Source of the DNA: an uncultured bacterium
GTDB lineage: Bacteria > Cyanobacteriota > Vampirovibrionia > Gastranaerophilales > Gastranaerophilaceae
Length of the DNA stretch: 32,573 nucleotides
NCBI GenBank assembly: GCA_949285255.1
Contig: CASDXV010000021.1
Span: forward strand, 1-32,573
Direction: 5' to 3'
Shown: positions 25,009-32,512 of the stretch, in pieces
Position numbering within the stretch: the first letter of the stretch is position 1
Layout: each line of letters starts with the position of its first letter
Made by a program: the position numbers and the translations under genes
The notes under the pieces: model-generated
What the model was told of the DNA's origin: nothing
What the model saw: only the letters and a program-made list of their open reading frames with translations
Database searches by the model: none

Positions 25009-26079
25009 TTACTTCCCTTTTGCCGAGTAGACAAATCTCAGAACCTCAGCGACCGCTACGTAGAGTTCTTGTGGTATTATACCACCAATCGGTACTAATT
25101 TGTACAAACTTTGCGCAAGCGGTTTGTTTTCTACTATAGGTATATTATTGTTTTTTGCAATTTCTCTTATTTTAAATGCTATAAAATCGACACCTTTGGC
25201 TAAAACCTGCGGAACGGGAGTGTTCTCAGGGTCGTATTTAATTGCAACCGCATAGTGAGTAGGGTTTACAACAACGACATCCGACTCTTTCACGCTTGAC
25301 ATCATCTTCTGCTGCATAATCTGCATTTGAAAAGCTCTTACCTTGCTTTTTATTTTGGGGTCTCCTTCGAGGTTTTTCCACTCGTCTTTGACCTCTTGTT
25401 TTGTCATTTTTATGGATTTTTCATATTGATAATCCTGAAATTTTTTATCTACTATGCCAATGATAAGTAAAATTACACAAATGTTGACAATTAATTCTAA
25501 AATTACCGAGCCTACTACCGCAAAACTTGTATTTACGTCCATACCTATTGTTGCAAATAAGTCGCTTTTTCTTTTGTTAATTACGTTAAATCCGACAAGC
25601 CCCACAACGGCAAGTTTTGCAAGAGATTTAACAAGCTCCATCATAGTCTTTGGCTCAAAAAAGTTAAACTTTTTAAGGAGCATTTTTATCATATTTCCGG
25701 GGGATAATCTCTCAAGGTTAGGCTTTAGCGCCTCTTTTGCAAAAAGAGCGCCTGTTTGCAGCCTTAAAATCAGCACTGCACCTACACATAACAAAAACAA
25801 AAACGGCAAAAGGATTTTGACCGTGATTTGAGCATAGGGTATAAAAATCCCCATGGGGTTATTTTCATTAATGTCATTAGGGTTAAGGTGGGTAAAAGTT
25901 TGATACAAAATAGTCTGAATGTTTTCTAAAATTGAAGAAGAGAGCATATATAAAAGCCCTACACCTAAGGTAAGCATAAGCGAGGATGTGAAATCCTGAC
26001 TTTTTGCAATATTTCCCTTGTCTCTTTCTTTCTCGCGCCTTTTGGGGGTCGCGCTCTCTGTTCTCTCTTCGTTTGCCAT
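25009..26079 (-). CDS. flhB: Flagellar export switch protein FlhB
   Basis: 356 residues. A hydrophilic start ending in ERTESATPKRREKERDKG is the family hallmark, four membrane helices follow (about 33-52, 88-106, 145-167, 186-210), and the cytoplasmic domain carries the self-cleaving NPTH at 272-275. FlhB sets the change from rod/hook to filament export. The C-terminal part is short and ends in AKGK. The start has no Shine-Dalgarno sequence, although every flagellar neighbour has one. Instead TATAAT lies 6 bases upstream, which suggests an internal leaderless promoter or translation re-initiation after fliR, 22 bases away. YscU-type injectisome proteins are alternatives by sequence only. Confidence 0.95.
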   Translation of the reverse strand: MANEERTESATPKRREKERDKGNIAKSQDFTSSLMLTLGVGLLYMLSSSILENIQTILYQTFTHLNPNDINENNPMGIFIPYAQITVKILLPFLFLLCVGAVLILRLQTGALFAKEALKPNLERLSPGNMIKMLLKKFNFFEPKTMMELVKSLAKLAVVGLVGFNVINKRKSDLFATIGMDVNTSFAVVGSVILELIVNICVILLIIGIVDKKFQDYQYEKSIKMTKQEVKDEWKNLEGDPKIKSKVRAFQMQIMQQKMMSSVKESDVVVVNPTHYAVAIKYDPENTPVPQVLAKGVDFIAFKIREIAKNNNIPIVENKPLAQSLYKLVPIGGIIPQELYVAVAEVLRFVYSAKGK

Positions 26080-26085
26080 AATTTA

Positions 26086-26091
26086 ATTATA
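26086..26091 (-). promoter_or_regulatory. Candidate internal -10 box before flhB
   Basis: A consensus TATAAT on the minus strand ends 6 bases before the flhB ATG, where no ribosome-binding site is found. A matching -35 is poor (TTTATT at 17 bases). In AT-rich DNA this could be chance. Confidence 0.25.
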
Positions 26092-26101
26092 AACTTTTTT
26101 C

Positions 26102-26893
26102 TTATGTAAATAAACTCATAATCGCTTGCATATAATCCGCTATAACATCGCTTAAATATGCAACCGAACCCTTTAGGAATAAAAGTATAAGCACAAGCCC
26201 TAAAAATACTTTAAAGGGTAGTGATACCATAAATATATTCATCTGCGGCATAACTTTACTCATCAAGCCAAGTAAAATATCGCATACCAGAAGTACTGAA
26301 AAAATAGGCATTGCAAGCCCGAATGCTATCTGAAACATCTGCCCCGAGAGCAAAAGCGCTCCCTCAAAAATCCCTGAGTTAAATACCCCCTCTAAGCCTA
26401 CAGGCATGGCAAAAAAGCTCTTATAAATTGCGGCAAAGAGATATTCATACGCTCCAAGCCCTAGAAATACAAGGGTTACAAGGTAAGTGTAGAGGCTTGA
26501 CATAATTGTCGAACTCTCGCCTGATACAGGGTCGAGCACATTTGCCATAGAAAGACCCATTTGTATGCTGATTAGCTCGCCTACCATAGAAACTCCTACA
26601 AACAGCAGGTTTGCAATAAAGCCTATAGCAAAGCCTATGGCAAATTCTATCGCTATAAGTATTGCAAATTCAGGCATGGAATGAGGCATAATAAAATGAG
26701 CTTTTGCGCTTAATATCGGGTATAAAATAAAAGAAATAAGTGCGCAGAACCAGATTTTAACCTGTTCGGGCATTGTAAAGGTAGAAAAAAACGGCGCGGT
26801 TGCAAAAAGCCCTGACATTCTTGTAAAAATAAGCATAAATACAACAATGTTTTTCGGAGAAAAAAGACTCAACAGGCTTGGTGCATCGGGCAT
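26102..26893 (-). CDS. fliR: Flagellar export gate protein FliR
   Basis: 263 residues, about six hydrophobic helices, with GAGGTG just before the ATG. FliR forms the export gate in the inner membrane with FliP and FliQ. Typical segments are MSGLFATAPFFS in helix 1, IGFAIGFIANLLFVGVSMVGELISIQMGLSMANVLDP in the middle (about residues 80-118) and the PQMNIFMVSLPFKVFLGL stretch near 215-232. It lies 8 bases after fliQ and 22 before flhB in the canonical order. Homologous SpaR/YscT injectisome proteins are less likely given the surrounding flagellar and PilZ genes. Confidence 0.94.
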   Translation of the reverse strand: MPDAPSLLSLFSPKNIVVFMLIFTRMSGLFATAPFFSTFTMPEQVKIWFCALISFILYPILSAKAHFIMPHSMPEFAILIAIEFAIGFAIGFIANLLFVGVSMVGELISIQMGLSMANVLDPVSGESSTIMSSLYTYLVTLVFLGLGAYEYLFAAIYKSFFAMPVGLEGVFNSGIFEGALLLSGQMFQIAFGLAMPIFSVLLVCDILLGLMSKVMPQMNIFMVSLPFKVFLGLVLILLFLKGSVAYLSDVIADYMQAIMSLFT

Positions 26894-26901
26894 TTTTCAC
26901 C

Positions 26902-27171
26902 TCAACCTATGAATGTTCTCATATAATCAAAAAGTTCGTTTGTCCTTGAGATAAATACATTTAGCATCCAGGGCATACATACAATGAGTGCTAAAATGCA
27001 GGCGAATATTTTAGGCACAAAAGTAAGAGTTGACTCTTGAATTTGTGTTACCGACTGGACAATGCTTATCAAAAGACCGACTACAATTGATGTAATCAAA
27101 ACAGGCGCACACATTTCCATGGTGAGCACAAGAACTTTTTGAAAAATTGTTAAAAATACTTCTTCTTCCAT
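26902..27171 (-). CDS. fliQ: Flagellar export gate protein FliQ
   Basis: 89 residues, the normal size, with a GGGGG ribosome site close to the ATG. It has two membrane helices (about 15-38 and 52-72) separated by the conserved QSVTQIQESTLTFVPK segment (about 39-54), the hallmark of the FliQ/SpaQ family. It wraps around the FliP-FliR core of the export gate. It starts 10 bases after the fliP stop and ends 8 bases before fliR. Confidence 0.95.
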   Translation of the reverse strand: MEEEVFLTIFQKVLVLTMEMCAPVLITSIVVGLLISIVQSVTQIQESTLTFVPKIFACILALIVCMPWMLNVFISRTNELFDYMRTFIG

Positions 27172-27181
27172 TTTGCCCCCG

Positions 27182-27949
27182 TTAAGTTACAAAGCCTTCA
27201 ATAAGCGATTTTGTTATCAGATACCATCCGTCCACCATTACAAACATTATAAGTTTAAAGGGCATAGCAATCGTTGTGGGCGGTAAAAAGAGCATACCCA
27301 TCGAAACAAGGATACTTGCAACGACAATGTCTATGACAAGGAACGGTAAAAATATTATAAAGCCTATTTTAAAAGCCGTTTTTAATTCTGAAAGTACAAA
27401 CGCCGGAATAAGCACATAAGTTGGCACATCGTCAGGGTTTTTGAATCTGGGGAGCTTTGCTAAGTGCTGAAAAAGAGCTATTTCTTTTTCATGCGTTTGT
27501 TTAAACATAAATGTCCTCAAAGGTTTTATGGCGTTATCCAGTGCTGCCTGCTGGGTTATTTGGTTTTTAATATAGGGTTGATATGCAGTGTCATTGATTT
27601 TTGACAATGTCGGCGACATTACAAAAAATGTAAGAATAAGCGCAAGCCCTACAATAACTTGCGAGGGAGGCAGTGTTGACGTTCCTATAGCTTGGCGTGT
27701 AAGGGTCAGAACAATAACTATACGCACAAATGCCGTTGTCATAATTATTATACTCGGTGCGAGGGTTAAAATGGTTAACAGTATTAAAACCTGAACACCT
27801 TGAGTAAATTCCTGAGGAGTATTAGCTCCCTGCATGCCGACATTTATTGTAGGAAATGACAATGCCGCATAAGAGTGGGCATTGCTCAGTAAATAAAGAC
27901 AAAATGCCCCTAAAAGTTTTATATATTTTTTAAAATTTCCGCTCCCCAT
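27182..27949 (-). CDS. fliP: Flagellar export gate protein FliP
   Basis: 255 residues from the ATG at 27949, which follows AGGA; the TTG at 27976 would run into accA and is rejected. The N-terminus has a cleavable-type signal (about 1-28, ending near YAALSF), as known for FliP. The family text ILTLAPSIIIMTTAFVRIVIVLTL (about 64-87, here split by position) is followed by GTSTLPPSQVIVGLALILTFFVMSP and, later, LPFLVIDIVVASILVSMGM and LPPTTIAMPFKL. FliP makes the pentameric core of the export gate. It starts 16 bases after accA, with no promoter visible, so it should be read from the accD promoter. FliO, which often precedes FliP, is not here. Confidence 0.95.
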   Translation of the reverse strand: MGSGNFKKYIKLLGAFCLYLLSNAHSYAALSFPTINVGMQGANTPQEFTQGVQVLILLTILTLAPSIIIMTTAFVRIVIVLTLTRQAIGTSTLPPSQVIVGLALILTFFVMSPTLSKINDTAYQPYIKNQITQQAALDNAIKPLRTFMFKQTHEKEIALFQHLAKLPRFKNPDDVPTYVLIPAFVLSELKTAFKIGFIIFLPFLVIDIVVASILVSMGMLFLPPTTIAMPFKLIMFVMVDGWYLITKSLIEGFVT

Positions 27950-27965
27950 AAACTCTTCCTGTTTT

Positions 27966-28916
27966 TTATTGTGCAAATACTCCCATGCGCCTAAATTTGT
28001 CGTATCTGTCTTTCTTTAGTTCCTCTGGTGTCATATTTTTATACTCATCAAGCGCATTTAGCAGTGATTTTTTAAGTTCTTTTGCCATTGCTTCAGGGTC
28101 ATAATGCGCACCGCCTACGGGTTCTTTGATTACTTCATCAACAATGCCGTATTGAAGCAGGTCATTACCTGTGATTTTAAGTGCATTAGCAGCTTCACGA
28201 GCCATATTGGCGTCACGCCACAGAATTGAAGCGCAACCCTCGGGTGAAATTACCGTGTAGTAAGCATGTTCAAGTATCATTACTTTATTTGCAACCGCTA
28301 AACCTAAAGCTCCGCCTGAGCAGCCCTCGCCTGTGATTACTGCTATAACGGGCACTTCAAGTTTTGCCATTTCTTTTAAGTTAACAGCAATTGCTATACC
28401 CTGACCTGTTTGTTCTGCCTGCATACCGGGGTATGCGCCCATAGTGTCTACAAGGGTTATAATAGGCAGATTGAATTTTGAAGCATGTTCAAACAATTTT
28501 AGGGCTTTTCTGTAGCCTTGAGGTTGAGGCATGCCAAAGTTGTATTCAAGGTTTTCTTTTGTTGTTTTACCTTTTTGAGTGCCTACAATCATAACGGGTT
28601 TTCCGTCGATTTTTGCAACCCCGCCGATAATAGCCCTGTCGTCACAACCTGCTCTGTCGCCGTGAAGTTCGATAAAATCTTCTGTCATATAGTGAATATA
28701 GTCAAGAAAATTCGGCCTTTGAGGGTGGCGGGCGATTTGCAGTTTTTGATAAGGCTGCAAGCTTTCGTAAAGCTCTTTTTTGTATTCTTGAGTCTGATTT
28801 TCGAGTTTTTTGATTTCTTCGTTATAATCCATATTTGTATCCGCACTCAACTTTTTTAATTCTTCTATTTTTTCCTGCATTTTATAAATAGGTTTTTCAA
28901 ATTCCAGTATTTGCAT
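27966..28916 (-). CDS. accA: Acetyl-CoA carboxylase carboxyltransferase subunit alpha
   Basis: 316 residues, AAAGGA before the ATG. With AccD it transfers the carboxyl group from biotin to acetyl-CoA, making malonyl-CoA for fatty acid synthesis. A helical N-terminus (1-55) precedes the crotonase-like core: LHGDRAGCDDRAIIGG (about 82-97), IGTQKGKTT-like text at about 110-118, FGMPQPQGYRKA, DTMGAYPGMQAEQTGQ, and TGEGCSGGALGL (oxyanion hole glycines). The tail is KDRYDKFRRMG. Full family length, with no missing motif. accD lies 18 bases upstream and fliP 16 bases downstream. This is an unusual junction between lipid synthesis and flagellar export. Confidence 0.96.
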   Translation of the reverse strand: MQILEFEKPIYKMQEKIEELKKLSADTNMDYNEEIKKLENQTQEYKKELYESLQPYQKLQIARHPQRPNFLDYIHYMTEDFIELHGDRAGCDDRAIIGGVAKIDGKPVMIVGTQKGKTTKENLEYNFGMPQPQGYRKALKLFEHASKFNLPIITLVDTMGAYPGMQAEQTGQGIAIAVNLKEMAKLEVPVIAVITGEGCSGGALGLAVANKVMILEHAYYTVISPEGCASILWRDANMAREAANALKITGNDLLQYGIVDEVIKEPVGGAHYDPEAMAKELKKSLLNALDEYKNMTPEELKKDRYDKFRRMGVFAQ

Positions 28917-28934
28917 AATTTTGTCCTTTTGCCG

Positions 28935-29801
28935 TTATTTTTTTGTATGCATTTCAATTAGTTTTGACAGTTTTTCTTTCATCTCTTTTCTTGTAACAAT
29001 AAGGTCGATTTGACCGTATTTCAAGAGATATTCAGCCGTTTGGAAATCGGCGGGGAGTTTTTGTTTAATTGTTTGCTCAATAACTCTTCTTCCTGCAAAA
29101 CCAATTCTTGCGCCTTTTTCGGCGATTATAATATCGCCAATTGTACCAAAGCTTGCCGTAACACCGCCAAATGTGGGTTCTGTTAAAACCGTTATATAAA
29201 GAAGTTTTGCTTCGTTAAGTTTGGCAACCGCACAGCTTGTTTTTGCCATTTGCATAAGGCTTAGAGCACTCTCTTGCATTCTTGCGCCGCCTGATGAAGT
29301 GAACACTATAACAGGCAGTTTTTCTTTCAGGGCATGCTCCATAATAAGGGTAACTTTTTCGCCCACTACAGAGCCCATTGAACCGCCCATATAATCAAAG
29401 TCCATAACCGCGATGGCTGCTTTTTGTCCGTTTATTTCACCAACACCGCAAATAACCGCTTCATCAAGTCCTGATTTTTCTTTTGCGGATTTTTGTCTTT
29501 CACTGTAGGGCTGGGTGTCAACAAATTTTAGAGGGTCTTTACCTTGAATGTTTTGAAACATTTCAACAAATGTGCCCTCATCGACAATGAGTTTAATTCT
29601 GTCCCTTGCGCCTATTCTGAAGTGATAGTCGCAGTTAGGGCATACCATATCATTATGCTCCAAGTCTTTTTTAGGCAGCTGTGAGTTGCAGTTGTAGCAG
29701 AGCATCCAAAGTTTTGATATGGAATCGTCAATCTTTACGTCGTTATCGCGGGCAGCAATTTGCTGCATTTTTCTCTTGTTAAACCAATCGGTCAGTGTCA
29801 T
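28935..29801 (-). CDS. accD: Acetyl-CoA carboxylase carboxyltransferase subunit beta
   Basis: 288 residues from the ATG at 29801, with TTGAGG 9 bases upstream; the earlier TTG at 29816 belongs to that ribosome site. It begins with the family text LTDWFNKRK. A zinc ribbon has Cys35, Cys38, Cys54 and Cys57 (CYNC and CPNC). The catalytic core has GGSMGSVVGEK, FTSSGGARMQES, a PTFGGVTASFG stretch and GFAGRRVIEQT. It forms the heterotetramer with AccA, encoded 18 bases downstream. It is the first gene of the long minus-strand run and has a fair promoter (TTGTAC, 18 bases, TATAAT) about 35 bases before the start. Confidence 0.97.
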   Translation of the reverse strand: MTLTDWFNKRKMQQIAARDNDVKIDDSISKLWMLCYNCNSQLPKKDLEHNDMVCPNCDYHFRIGARDRIKLIVDEGTFVEMFQNIQGKDPLKFVDTQPYSERQKSAKEKSGLDEAVICGVGEINGQKAAIAVMDFDYMGGSMGSVVGEKVTLIMEHALKEKLPVIVFTSSGGARMQESALSLMQMAKTSCAVAKLNEAKLLYITVLTEPTFGGVTASFGTIGDIIIAEKGARIGFAGRRVIEQTIKQKLPADFQTAEYLLKYGQIDLIVTRKEMKEKLSKLIEMHTKK

Positions 29802-29836
29802 CCTTAAAATCCTCAACCAAAATCTTCTTTAAATAC

Positions 29837-29866
29837 ATTATAATATAAATACTCTAATGTGTACAA
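29837..29866 (-). promoter_or_regulatory. Candidate promoter of the accD-led operon
   Basis: On the minus strand TTGTAC (29861-29866 on plus) and TATAAT (29837-29842) are 18 bases apart. It is the only clear promoter before twelve closely packed genes, so it may drive fatty acid, flagellar export and signalling genes together. Confidence 0.5.
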
Positions 29867-29873
29867 AAATCAA

Positions 29874-29902
29874 TTGAATGTGTAGGATTTTTTAACTATT
29901 AT
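29874..29902 (+). promoter_or_regulatory. Candidate rsgA promoter, leaderless arrangement
   Basis: TTGAAT (29874-29879) and TATTAT (29897-29902) are separated by 17 bases, and TATTAT ends 6 bases before the ATG at 29909. There is no Shine-Dalgarno sequence. This is the clearest of the leaderless-type sites in the window. Confidence 0.55.
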
Positions 29903-29908
29903 TAATAT

Positions 29909-30937
29909 ATGCAAGGGCAGGTTTTTAAAATACATTCCGATTTTTACTATATAAAATCCCAAGAGGGGAATGTTTTTGAATGTAAACTTCGTGAAGTTTT
30001 AAAAAAGCAAAACCAAAAAGTCCTGACGGGTGACTTTGTAGAATTTGACGAGTCGGGTGCGATTTTTAACATACTTGAGAGGAAAAATTTTATCCTAAGA
30101 CCTTCTGTTGCAAACATTGACCTTGCAGTTGTCGTATCTTCTTTACTTGAGCCAAAGCTTGATTTTGTGCAGCTAAACAGGTATTTAACTTTTCTAAAGT
30201 ATCATAATATTAATACTCTTTTATGTTTTAACAAAGAAGATTTGCTCAAAAGCCCCGATTTTAGTGTTATGGCGGATAAAATCTTATCAATATATTCACC
30301 CTTAGGCTATAAGATTTTATTTACTTCAGCTAAAGAAAACCAAGGTTTTTTGGATTTTAAAAAAGAAATAAAAGGTAAAACTATTGTCCTGTGTGGTTTA
30401 TCAGGTGTCGGCAAAAGTTCTGTAATAAACGCGCTAAACCCTGATTTAAACCTTAAAACTTCAAAAGTAAGTGCTTATACCCAAAGAGGCAGACACACTA
30501 CAAGGCACTGCGAGATACTTGATTTTAAAGATTTTAGAATAATCGATACCCCCGGCTTTTCTAACCTCAGGTTTGATTTTATCCTGCCAAAGGATTTAGA
30601 CAGCCTTTTTGATGACATAAGTTTTTATGCAAAAGACTGCAGATACTCTGACTGTCTGCATATTGAGGGAGATGAGCACTCTTTAGGCTGCAGCGTTTTA
30701 AGTAATTTAGATAAAATTGAACCTACAAGATATGAAAGCTATCTTGAATTTTTGGAAGAATCAAGAGAATATAAACAAAAAGTCACATATAGCGGTACAA
30801 AAGAAGAAGAAACAAAAAAACACACCCACGGTAAACAAAAGGCAAAAATCAGTCGGGTAAAAAGGGAAAGCTCAAGAAATACCGCAAGGCAGAAGATTAA
30901 ATTTTATCAAATGGAAGAGGATAGAGATGAATATTAG
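29909..30937 (+). CDS. rsgA: Ribosome small-subunit assembly GTPase RsgA
   Basis: 342 residues. RsgA is a circularly permuted GTPase that checks late 30S maturation. An N-terminal OB fold (1-65) is followed by G4 FNKEDL (107-112), then G1 GLSGVGKSS (163-171), G2 region RGRHTTRH (193-200) and G3 DTPGF (213-217), the permuted order of the family. The zinc motif has Cys244, Cys249, His251 and Cys261; the gap from His to the last Cys is nine residues where five is usual, so the loop is longer. The C-terminal 50 residues are basic and probably contact rRNA. The ATG is set by the family N-terminus; it has no ribosome site, only a -10-like box 6 bases away. It overlaps ispA by 11 bases. Confidence 0.95.
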   Translation: MQGQVFKIHSDFYYIKSQEGNVFECKLREVLKKQNQKVLTGDFVEFDESGAIFNILERKNFILRPSVANIDLAVVVSSLLEPKLDFVQLNRYLTFLKYHNINTLLCFNKEDLLKSPDFSVMADKILSIYSPLGYKILFTSAKENQGFLDFKKEIKGKTIVLCGLSGVGKSSVINALNPDLNLKTSKVSAYTQRGRHTTRHCEILDFKDFRIIDTPGFSNLRFDFILPKDLDSLFDDISFYAKDCRYSDCLHIEGDEHSLGCSVLSNLDKIEPTRYESYLEFLEESREYKQKVTYSGTKEEETKKHTHGKQKAKISRVKRESSRNTARQKIKFYQMEEDRDEY

Positions 30938-31820
30938 TGAATACAGAGATTTGGTGCAAAAAACTCTTGAAGAATATTTTGATGATTACAAGAAAACAGC
31001 ACTTTATGATAAAACCATTTGGGACGCTATGAGCTATACTTGCCTTTTGGCGGGCAAAAAATTAAGAGCGGTTTTTTGTCTTGAAACTTGCAGAATGTTT
31101 TCAGGTTCATATAATGAGGCTTTAGCTACTGCTTGCGCTATTGAAATGCTCCATGCTCAAAGTTTAATCCATGACGACTTGCCTTGCATGGATAATGATG
31201 ATTTAAGGCGCGGAAAACCCTCTAACCATAAGGTTTTTGGCGAAGCCATGGCTGTTCTTGCGGGAGATGCGCTAATAAGCTTGGGTGCTCAAATAATAAT
31301 TGATAAAACTCCAAAAACCGTTAACAGTATTGCATTAATTGATGTTTTGAGATTGTATTTAAAATCCGCCGGCGCTTTTGGTATTGTAGCGGGGCAATGT
31401 GCCGATATGGAGGCAGAAAAAAAGCTTGGCAAGATTAATGAAGAACACTTAAAATATATTCACACATATAAAACCGCAGCGCTTTTTGAATGTTCAATAG
31501 TTTCAGGTGCGCTTTTGGCGGGTGTGTCTTGCGATAAGGTTGAACTTATGAGAGATTTTGCGCTTAACTTCGGACTTGCTTTTCAGGCGTATGATGATAT
31601 TTTAGATGTTATTTCAACAACTGACGAGCTGGGTAAAACCGCAGGCAAGGACGAAAAATCTCAAAAGGCAACTTATGTAAGTCTTTTTGGACTTAAAATC
31701 GCAAAAGAAAAATTTAATGAATTAATTTTGAATTGTCATGATATACTTAAAAAAGCAGGAATTGAATCGGAAGTATTTAAAGGCATTTTGGACAAAATGC
31801 ACGAAAGGGTAAACAGATAG
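30927..31820 (+). CDS. ispA: Polyprenyl (probably farnesyl) diphosphate synthase
   Basis: 297 residues, GAGG 6 bases before the ATG, which lies inside the end of rsgA. The enzyme condenses dimethylallyl and isopentenyl diphosphate to C10-C15 (or longer) allylic diphosphates. KKLRAVFCLE (about 44-53) and LIHDDLPCMDNDDLRRG (80-96) give the first Asp-rich motif with the two-residue insertion typical of short-chain bacterial synthases. GKTAG-type Lys residues and YDDILDV (about 216-222) form the second motif. The residues before the first motif (ML.A.SL) fit a farnesyl product but do not settle chain length. Its stop shares one base with the GTG of the DivPAP gene, which strongly suggests joint translation. 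Confidence 0.92.
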   Translation: MNISEYRDLVQKTLEEYFDDYKKTALYDKTIWDAMSYTCLLAGKKLRAVFCLETCRMFSGSYNEALATACAIEMLHAQSLIHDDLPCMDNDDLRRGKPSNHKVFGEAMAVLAGDALISLGAQIIIDKTPKTVNSIALIDVLRLYLKSAGAFGIVAGQCADMEAEKKLGKINEEHLKYIHTYKTAALFECSIVSGALLAGVSCDKVELMRDFALNFGLAFQAYDDILDVISTTDELGKTAGKDEKSQKATYVSLFGLKIAKEKFNELILNCHDILKKAGIESEVFKGILDKMHERVNR

Positions 31821-32326
31821 TGAACAGCGGAGCCGGTTTTTTTAATACGGGATTGGAAGTACTTGCCGCAGGCTTATTAGCGGCAGGGATAGCACAGACT
31901 TTAAAAGTAATTTTTCACTTTATTAAAAACAAAAAAATAAATTTTAAAATATTCACTACAACAGGCGGCATGCCCTCTTCTCACAGCGCAGGAGTCATTG
32001 CTCTGGCTACAAGTGTGGGTATAATTGAGGGCATTACATCCGTTGAGTTTGCGATGTCTTTAGGTTTTTCTCTTATTATTATGCAGGATGCCGCAGGTCT
32101 AAGACGTGCTGCAGGCAAAACCGCAGCTACGCTTAATAGAGTTGTAAGAGAATTTGTAGAGCACCATGAAACAAAACCTTACGAGGTTTTAAAAGAACTT
32201 TTAGGGCATACGCCCTTTGAAGTTTTTTGCGGTGCGGCATTAGGTGTAGTTGTTGCTTTTATAGTACATGCGCTAAATAATATTGAACCTGTGAGAGATT
32301 TTCTTAATCTAGTTTGCTCTTTTTAA
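31820..32326 (+). CDS. Divergent PAP2 family (DUF212) membrane protein
   Basis: 168 residues from a GTG that shares a base with the ispA stop; GAAAGGG stands 10 bases upstream. The first helix (about 12-36) is followed by a basic loop and GGMPSSHSAGV (about 49-59), the family's phosphatase-like signature, then helices at about 61-95 and 137-158. QDAAGLRRAAGKTA (about 89-102) is also typical. These proteins resemble acid phosphatase/vanadium haloperoxidases but lack the full PAP2 triad order, and their reaction is not established to my knowledge. The tight link to a polyprenyl diphosphate synthase suggests action on a prenyl diphosphate or another lipid phosphate. Its 3' end overlaps a convergent small gene by 18 bases. 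Confidence 0.88.
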   Translation: MNSGAGFFNTGLEVLAAGLLAAGIAQTLKVIFHFIKNKKINFKIFTTTGGMPSSHSAGVIALATSVGIIEGITSVEFAMSLGFSLIIMQDAAGLRRAAGKTAATLNRVVREFVEHHETKPYEVLKELLGHTPFEVFCGAALGVVVAFIVHALNNIEPVRDFLNLVCSF

Positions 32327-32476
32327 AAGCTCTGTTAGGGTGGGTTCTTTTTTAGCGTGTTTTTTAGGCTCTTCTCTTTTGTCCTCTAAACAGTGAGAGT
32401 TGTTAGTAAAGCTTGAAAGCCCGATGTAGCCTTCATCTGATGATTCTATGGCAAATAGTTTCTTTAAAAAATTCAT
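32309..32476 (-). CDS. Small hypothetical protein, 55 residues
   Basis: Start at the ATG at 32476, preceded by AGGTG 5 bases away; an upstream in-frame start at 32515 overlaps the probable promoter and is rejected. The protein opens with MNFLKKLFAIESSDEGYIGLSSF, here residues 1-23 in two parts (an amphipathic FLKKLF helix, then YIGLSSF), passes through a charged linker (EDKREEPKKHAKK) and ends in TLTELLKRAN. No family recognised. The short helix-linker-helix plan suggests a peptide that binds a partner at both ends. A -10-like TATAAT lies 31 bases upstream. It converges with, and overlaps, the DivPAP gene. The good ribosome site is the main support for it being real. Confidence 0.6.
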   Translation of the reverse strand: MNFLKKLFAIESSDEGYIGLSSFTNNSHCLEDKREEPKKHAKKEPTLTELLKRAN

Positions 32477-32506
32477 AATTTCACCTGTTACTGTTTTGTT
32501 ATTCAA

Positions 32507-32512
32507 ATTATA
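32507..32512 (-). promoter_or_regulatory. Candidate -10 box for the 55-residue protein
   Basis: TATAAT on the minus strand, preceded by TG, lies 30 bases before the ATG at 32476. I see no clear -35. The rest of the sequence to the window end (32513-32573) shows nothing else I can assign. Confidence 0.35.

Noticed and set aside
22887-27949. Reading the export genes as a virulence-type injectisome
   Set aside because: The canonical fliPQR-flhBA order, FlhA and FlhB features and the adjacent YcgR-like gene favour a flagellum, and no injectisome-specific gene is present.
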